A stretch of 8,304 bases of DNA from Candidatus Izemoplasma sp. Lineage in GTDB: Bacteria > Bacillota_I > Bacilli_A > Izemoplasmatales > Izemoplasmataceae. Position 1 is the first letter of the stretch; every line of letters starts with the position of its first letter. A program made the position numbers and the translations under genes. The stretch is taken from the NCBI GenBank assembly GCA_007117565.1, contig SKGG01000039.1:1-8304 (forward strand). Direction: 5' to 3'. Shown piece after piece: positions 5,270 to 8,304 of this stretch. A model generated the notes under the pieces. It worked only from the letters and a program-made list of their open reading frames with translations. It did not search any database and was not told where the DNA came from.

Positions 5270-7686
5270 GACGGTTCCTCCACATCGAAAATGGATGGGC
5301 CCTTAGGAAGCGCTCGGTAATGCGCGGGCTTTTTATAACACAGATCGTTAAACGCACAATACTCACAAGGCAGTAAATTGCCTTTCTCATCGGTGTATGG
5401 ATTAATCTCAAAAGTGCCTTCACGGATGATGTTGACCGCTTCGTCGAGTTGACGCTCAACATGCTTAAACGCTTGTGCTAAGCCTGCTTCATCAAACCAT
5501 TTGGTATGGACGTTAAACTTTTGTTCCCGGGTCACCGACATGCCTTTGATGAGACTTGATTTCTGATAACCAGGGTCAATGACGCTTAAGACGCCTTGAT
5601 CATGCGTCGAAAAACCCTGCCAGCGAAGGTAATCTTCAAACTGCTTTTCAAAAGAGTGTTTCTCGTAATTAAATTTTTGATTAGGCATCAGGGTTTGTTC
5701 ATAAAAGCCCACGACGTCGACCGTGTGATTGATTTGTTTTAAGATATAAGCGTAATAAATCAACTGAGCGTTAAGACCATAGACGGCTTTTTTGTCGTCG
5801 AGTTGGGGTTTGCCTGTTTTATAATCGACAATCAAAGCGTGTGTGACGCCTTGAATCTTAGCCTCCATGATTTTATCGATGACGCCTCTAAAAATAACCC
5901 CTGGGTGTTTGGGTAAGGGATAGCTTAAGCGTTTTTCAGTTTCCTTTAACACAAACAGGGTGTGTGCGTGTTGTGCCTGAATGGTTTTGAAGACGTCTTT
6001 CATCCAAGCAAACTGACGTTTTGTACTGGCTTTTTGAGACGCGGACCACTGGGCATACTCAGGCATGGTGTTTAACGCGGCTTCAAAATGGTGATCGGTG
6101 AGTTCTGGTTCATTTAAATGATGTTCTAAAAGCGCATGCATCAGTGTCCCCATCGACATCGCAAAACTTTGTTCATAAGGTTTTAACGATAAGATGCGTT
6201 CACAAAAGTAGGCAAAATGACACTGAAAGAGGGTGTTCAGTGAGGTGTAAGACAGATGAATCGTTTCCGGAAGGAGGCGTTCTAACGTTTTTTTAGAGAG
6301 CCCTTTAAACTGTGTATCATGGTCCTTTAAAATACTTTGATGTTGCGACGCTAAACGTAACGCCTCGGTTTTGGTGCCGTAGGCTTTAAATGTTTCATAC
6401 GCCATTTTAGCCTCTAATTGATCGCTTGTGATGCTGTAAGGTTGAGCGAGGGAACGGGTGTTGATGAGCGTAGCATCCTTTGTCATTAAACGCTCAAACA
6501 AAGGACTTTTTTCAAACCGCTCGAGCATGCTTTTTTGTGCCCATGATAGCCACAGGTTAGGGAACGATTTTAACCAAGCTTCGGTGGTTTCCTCGCGCGC
6601 CAGATTGACTTCCCACGTCGTGGGCATCCCCAACCGTTCTTTTTGCCGGTCTGGCAATAAGTCATCGTCTGAGGCGTGATGGACTAAGGCATTGTCATTC
6701 GCGCCCACCACAAACAATTGCGTCGTCTCACTTGGGGATAAGTTTGGGTTTTGAATCAATTTAACGCCACGTTTAGACGCTGGGAGTGTGAGCGTTTCTT
6801 GCGCTAAATAATACTCTAGAAGCTCGATATCTAGCGTGTCATTCGCTTCTAATAAATAGGTGTGTAACACATTGAGTAATCGTTTATAGATAGACGTTGT
6901 TTGAGCATTTAATGAGGGGAAAGTGGCTTTTAAGGCAGATTCAAACGTGTCGTATAAAGAGCCTGATGACGCATGACTTACTTGTTCAACAAACGTTTTA
7001 ATCCGTGGGTAATGCGTGAGCGGGTGGACTTTTGAGCATTCTAGAGGAATGCCAAAGTGTGGCGCTTCTAAGCGGATTCTTAGATGATGATGAGACGAAG
7101 GTGCATAAAGCACACAATCTTCTAAGGAAGCGCCCATATCAAGCGCTTCACGAACGGCCGTTAAGGCCGCATAAATTTCTTCATCTAAGGTGTCAAACGA
7201 GCCTAAGGTGCGTCTTTGCTTGGCTTCTTTCAACGGCACTTTATACACCTTCGTAAACGCACGTAAAGGCTCTGCGCAGCGTTCGATTAGTGGGTCGTGA
7301 ATGTCGCCATAAAAAAGGACGTCGTAACGTGCGAAATACGCTTGTTTTTGTGGCCATTGTTTTAAAAGCGCTTGCTCTGTCAAGAATTTTTTTAACGCCC
7401 ACATCTTCGTGATCATTGAGTCGTTTAAAGGCGCCTTTAACCAAGGTAAAAAAGATAGATAGCGTTTGGCAATTTCTGGGGTAGTCTTTAAGAACTGTTG
7501 GGCAGCTTTTAAGGCCCCCGGTTGATATGCGAAAAAGACCTTTTCAAAAAGGTCTTTAAGCGTAAGATACGTCACCATCCGTGGTGGGTTGAATCGGTGT
7601 TGTTGCATGATCGCCCGCTGAGCGGATGGGGTGGTCACGATCAGCCAAGGTTTATGGCTTTCGCGCTCGAGTGTTTCTAAGGTCAT
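5266..7686 (-). CDS. addB: AddB-type nuclease subunit (short, RexB-like; PD-(D/E)XK nuclease family)
   Basis: Partner of AddA. In this family AddB supplies a second nuclease for the other strand and an inactivated helicase fold; in Bacillus it reads Chi. The C-terminal third is clear: GTLMHALLE (513-521, H517), GVID (601-604), VDYK (620-623) and QLIYY (641-645) form the nuclease site. C489 together with C774, C777 and C783 (CEYCAFNDLC) matches the four-cysteine iron-sulfur staple of AddB. The segment FVVGANDNAL followed by LLPDRQKERLG (325-353) resembles the degenerate motif V region of AddB. The usual N-terminal Walker A is absent: the protein opens with a strand WLIVTTPSAQR (14-24) lacking any GxxGxGK[ST]. 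At 806 residues it is far shorter than B. subtilis AddB (about 1166) or RexB (about 1100). Position directly before addA, with an ATGA overlap, supports the call. The start overlaps the DUF975 stop, and a modest SD (AAAGGG, 7700-7695) lies 8 bases upstream. Confidence 0.87.
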   Translation of the reverse strand: MTLETLERESHKPWLIVTTPSAQRAIMQQHRFNPPRMVTYLTLKDLFEKVFFAYQPGALKAAQQFLKTTPEIAKRYLSFLPWLKAPLNDSMITKMWALKKFLTEQALLKQWPQKQAYFARYDVLFYGDIHDPLIERCAEPLRAFTKVYKVPLKEAKQRRTLGSFDTLDEEIYAALTAVREALDMGASLEDCVLYAPSSHHHLRIRLEAPHFGIPLECSKVHPLTHYPRIKTFVEQVSHASSGSLYDTFESALKATFPSLNAQTTSIYKRLLNVLHTYLLEANDTLDIELLEYYLAQETLTLPASKRGVKLIQNPNLSPSETTQLFVVGANDNALVHHASDDDLLPDRQKERLGMPTTWEVNLAREETTEAWLKSFPNLWLSWAQKSMLERFEKSPLFERLMTKDATLINTRSLAQPYSITSDQLEAKMAYETFKAYGTKTEALRLASQHQSILKDHDTQFKGLSKKTLERLLPETIHLSYTSLNTLFQCHFAYFCERILSLKPYEQSFAMSMGTLMHALLEHHLNEPELTDHHFEAALNTMPEYAQWSASQKASTKRQFAWMKDVFKTIQAQHAHTLFVLKETEKRLSYPLPKHPGVIFRGVIDKIMEAKIQGVTHALIVDYKTGKPQLDDKKAVYGLNAQLIYYAYILKQINHTVDVVGFYEQTLMPNQKFNYEKHSFEKQFEDYLRWQGFSTHDQGVLSVIDPGYQKSSLIKGMSVTREQKFNVHTKWFDEAGLAQAFKHVERQLDEAVNIIREGTFEINPYTDEKGNLLPCEYCAFNDLCYKKPAHYRALPKGPSIFDVEEPS
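5277..5281 (-). promoter_or_regulatory. Ribosome binding site of addA inside addB
   Basis: GGAGG on the minus strand lies 7 bases before the addA ATG (5269) and within the last codons of addB. With the ATGA stop/start overlap it fixes the addA start and suggests coupled synthesis of the two subunits. Confidence 0.8.
7532..7557 (-). other. Terminator-like inverted repeat inside addB
   Basis: An 11-base perfect inverted repeat (AAAGACCTTTT at 7534-7544 and AAAAGGTCTTT at 7547-7557) with a two-base centre. In the mRNA the stem is followed by a run of five U (7536-7532, overlapping the arm) and then C. It lies about 130-155 bases into addB and encodes KDLFEKVFF (44-52). Only three of eleven pairs are G-C, so as an intrinsic terminator it would be weak. 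It could equally be an accident of the codons. Confidence 0.3.
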
Positions 7687-8264
7687 CTAGGAAGCCCTTT
7701 CGTTGCTTTTAAGTTTTCATAAAAACGTGCTTCCGCACTCATCATATAAGGACGGACATACAGTAAATATAAAATACCTAGCGTGAAAATACTGAGAATC
7801 AGCCAACCGATAAAGGATAAATGCAATAAAAAGAGTTGCCCTTTATGCCCTTGCATCATGGTTCTTGACTGCGTGATGGCTTGTGCTTTATCTTGCGCTT
7901 GGTCGTCTGCTAAAATATAGGGTGTCATCCAGTAAGCGTAGGCTTTGATAATGCCCGGAATGATGAGCAATAAAGCCCATAAAAAGATGAAAATATTACG
8001 CAATAATAACACGACGACGTTGTTTAAGTACCCTTCAGCCGTAAACCCGCGTAACAACACCCCTAACTCAGGGACTTGTTGGCGGTTTAAAAGGACAAAC
8101 GCCCACACCATCCCAACACTGATGGGTGCTAGTAAAATGAGACCAATCCCTGAAGGCGCGAGCGCGCTCAAAAGACTCGGTGGGAGCGCTGAGATGATTA
8201 AAGCCATGCCGTAATTTTGACGCATTGCGTCTCTTGCTGATTGTTTAAGACCTCTTAAGTCCAT
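7683..8264 (-). CDS. DUF975 family integral membrane protein
   Basis: Function unknown; DUF975 (PF06161) proteins are small polytopic membrane proteins common in Bacillota. The 193 residues show the family pattern: an N-terminal amphipathic segment LRGLKQSARDAMRQNYG (3-19), a conserved loop IIPGIIKAYAYWMTPYILAD (101-120), then MMQGHKGQLF (136-145), LSFIGWLILSIFTLGI (149-164), RPYMMSAEARFYENL (171-185) and a short basic tail. Hydrophobic stretches at about 20-34, 37-59, 84-109 and 144-169 suggest four to five membrane passes. There is no signal peptide, catalytic motif or metal site that I can see. The ATG at 8264 has the strongest SD in the window (AAAGGAGG, 8278-8271, 6 bases away). Its TGA overlaps the addB ATG by four bases, so it is probably co-translated with the AddAB genes; a functional tie is inference only. 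Confidence 0.85.
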   Translation of the reverse strand: MDLRGLKQSARDAMRQNYGMALIISALPPSLLSALAPSGIGLILLAPISVGMVWAFVLLNRQQVPELGVLLRGFTAEGYLNNVVVLLLRNIFIFLWALLLIIPGIIKAYAYWMTPYILADDQAQDKAQAITQSRTMMQGHKGQLFLLHLSFIGWLILSIFTLGILYLLYVRPYMMSAEARFYENLKATKGLPR

Positions 8265-8270
8265 GTGGTG

Positions 8271-8278
8271 CCTCCTTT
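8271..8278 (-). promoter_or_regulatory. Strong ribosome binding site of the DUF975 gene
   Basis: The minus strand reads AAAGGAGG, an almost perfect anti-16S match, 6 bases before the ATG at 8264. It is the strongest SD seen in the window and fixes the DUF975 start. It overlaps a TAA that may end an upstream gene. Confidence 0.85.
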
Positions 8279-8304
8279 ATAGTTTGATGGCGAAGTTGGC
8301 CACA
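8277..8304 (-). CDS. Possible 3' end of an upstream gene (last 8 codons)
   Basis: Reading the minus strand from the right edge, one frame gives VANFAIKL followed by TAA at 8279-8277. The stop overlaps the DUF975 Shine-Dalgarno (TAAAGGAGG), the spacing expected if another gene precedes in the same operon. Eight codons are too few to identify a product, and another frame here is also open. This is inference from position, supported by the tight packing elsewhere in the window. Confidence 0.35.

Noticed and set aside
5226..5462. Minus-strand frame of 78 residues spanning the addB-addA junction
   Set aside because: An alternative frame over the addB C-terminus, including the iron-sulfur cysteines, and the addA SD; no SD or motif of its own.
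7683..7685. TGA read as tryptophan (Mycoplasma code) giving a DUF975-AddB fusion
   Set aside because: The addB start is in a different frame, Trp is encoded by TGG throughout, and no gene has an internal TGA, so TGA is a stop.
7945..8214. Plus-strand open frame of 89 residues opposite DUF975
   Set aside because: Antisense shadow; it lacks a convincing SD, and the minus strand has a strong SD and family motifs.
1..8304. A novel defence or mobile system built around the helicase-nuclease pair
   Set aside because: AddA and AddB motifs match the housekeeping recombination complex, the neighbours are core genes, and there are no integrase, toxin, repeat or transposon signs.

Overview
This window is a compact bacterial gene string with every gene on the minus strand, so transcription runs from high to low coordinates. 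The reading order is: a possible 3' tail of an unseen gene (8304-8277), a DUF975 membrane protein, addB, addA, rsgA, rpe, and a thiamine pyrophosphokinase gene (thiN) cut by the left edge. Neighbouring genes overlap by 1, 4 or 11 bases, or are separated by at most 14. No non-coding stretch exceeds about 15 bases, and I see no RNA genes, mobile elements, CRISPR arrays or long repeats. The pattern suggests one polycistronic unit with translational coupling at most junctions. Its promoter and terminator both lie outside the window.

The likely source is a low-GC Gram-positive lineage (Bacillota, or an Acholeplasma-like member of Mycoplasmatota). The evidence is AddAB rather than RecBCD, the Bacillota gene order rsgA-rpe-thiN, a DUF975 protein, purine-rich Shine-Dalgarno sequences, and unusually short AddA and AddB. 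TGA acts as a stop (DUF975 and addB both end in TGA), so the code is the standard one and not that of Mycoplasma. Spot counts on several 60-base lines gave 33-55% GC, roughly mid-40s overall. That is higher than cultured Acholeplasma, so the assignment is tentative.

Functionally there are two blocks. The right half (7686-2084) encodes a two-subunit AddAB helicase-nuclease for double-strand break resection. AddA carries a full set of UvrD-type helicase motifs plus a nuclease. AddB lacks a Walker A motif but keeps an apparently intact nuclease with its iron-sulfur cysteines. The left half (2084-1) holds three housekeeping enzymes: RsgA (30S ribosome maturation GTPase), Rpe (pentose phosphate pathway) and ThiN (thiamine diphosphate synthesis). 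In Bacillus subtilis the rsgA-rpe-thiN block follows prpC-prkC (PP2C phosphatase and PASTA kinase). Here addBA and DUF975 occupy that position.

I found no strong case for a new biological system. The points most worth a second look are the reduced AddAB, the coupling of DUF975 to addB, the replaced neighbourhood of rsgA, a Pro in the RsgA G4 motif, and a terminator-like hairpin early in addB.
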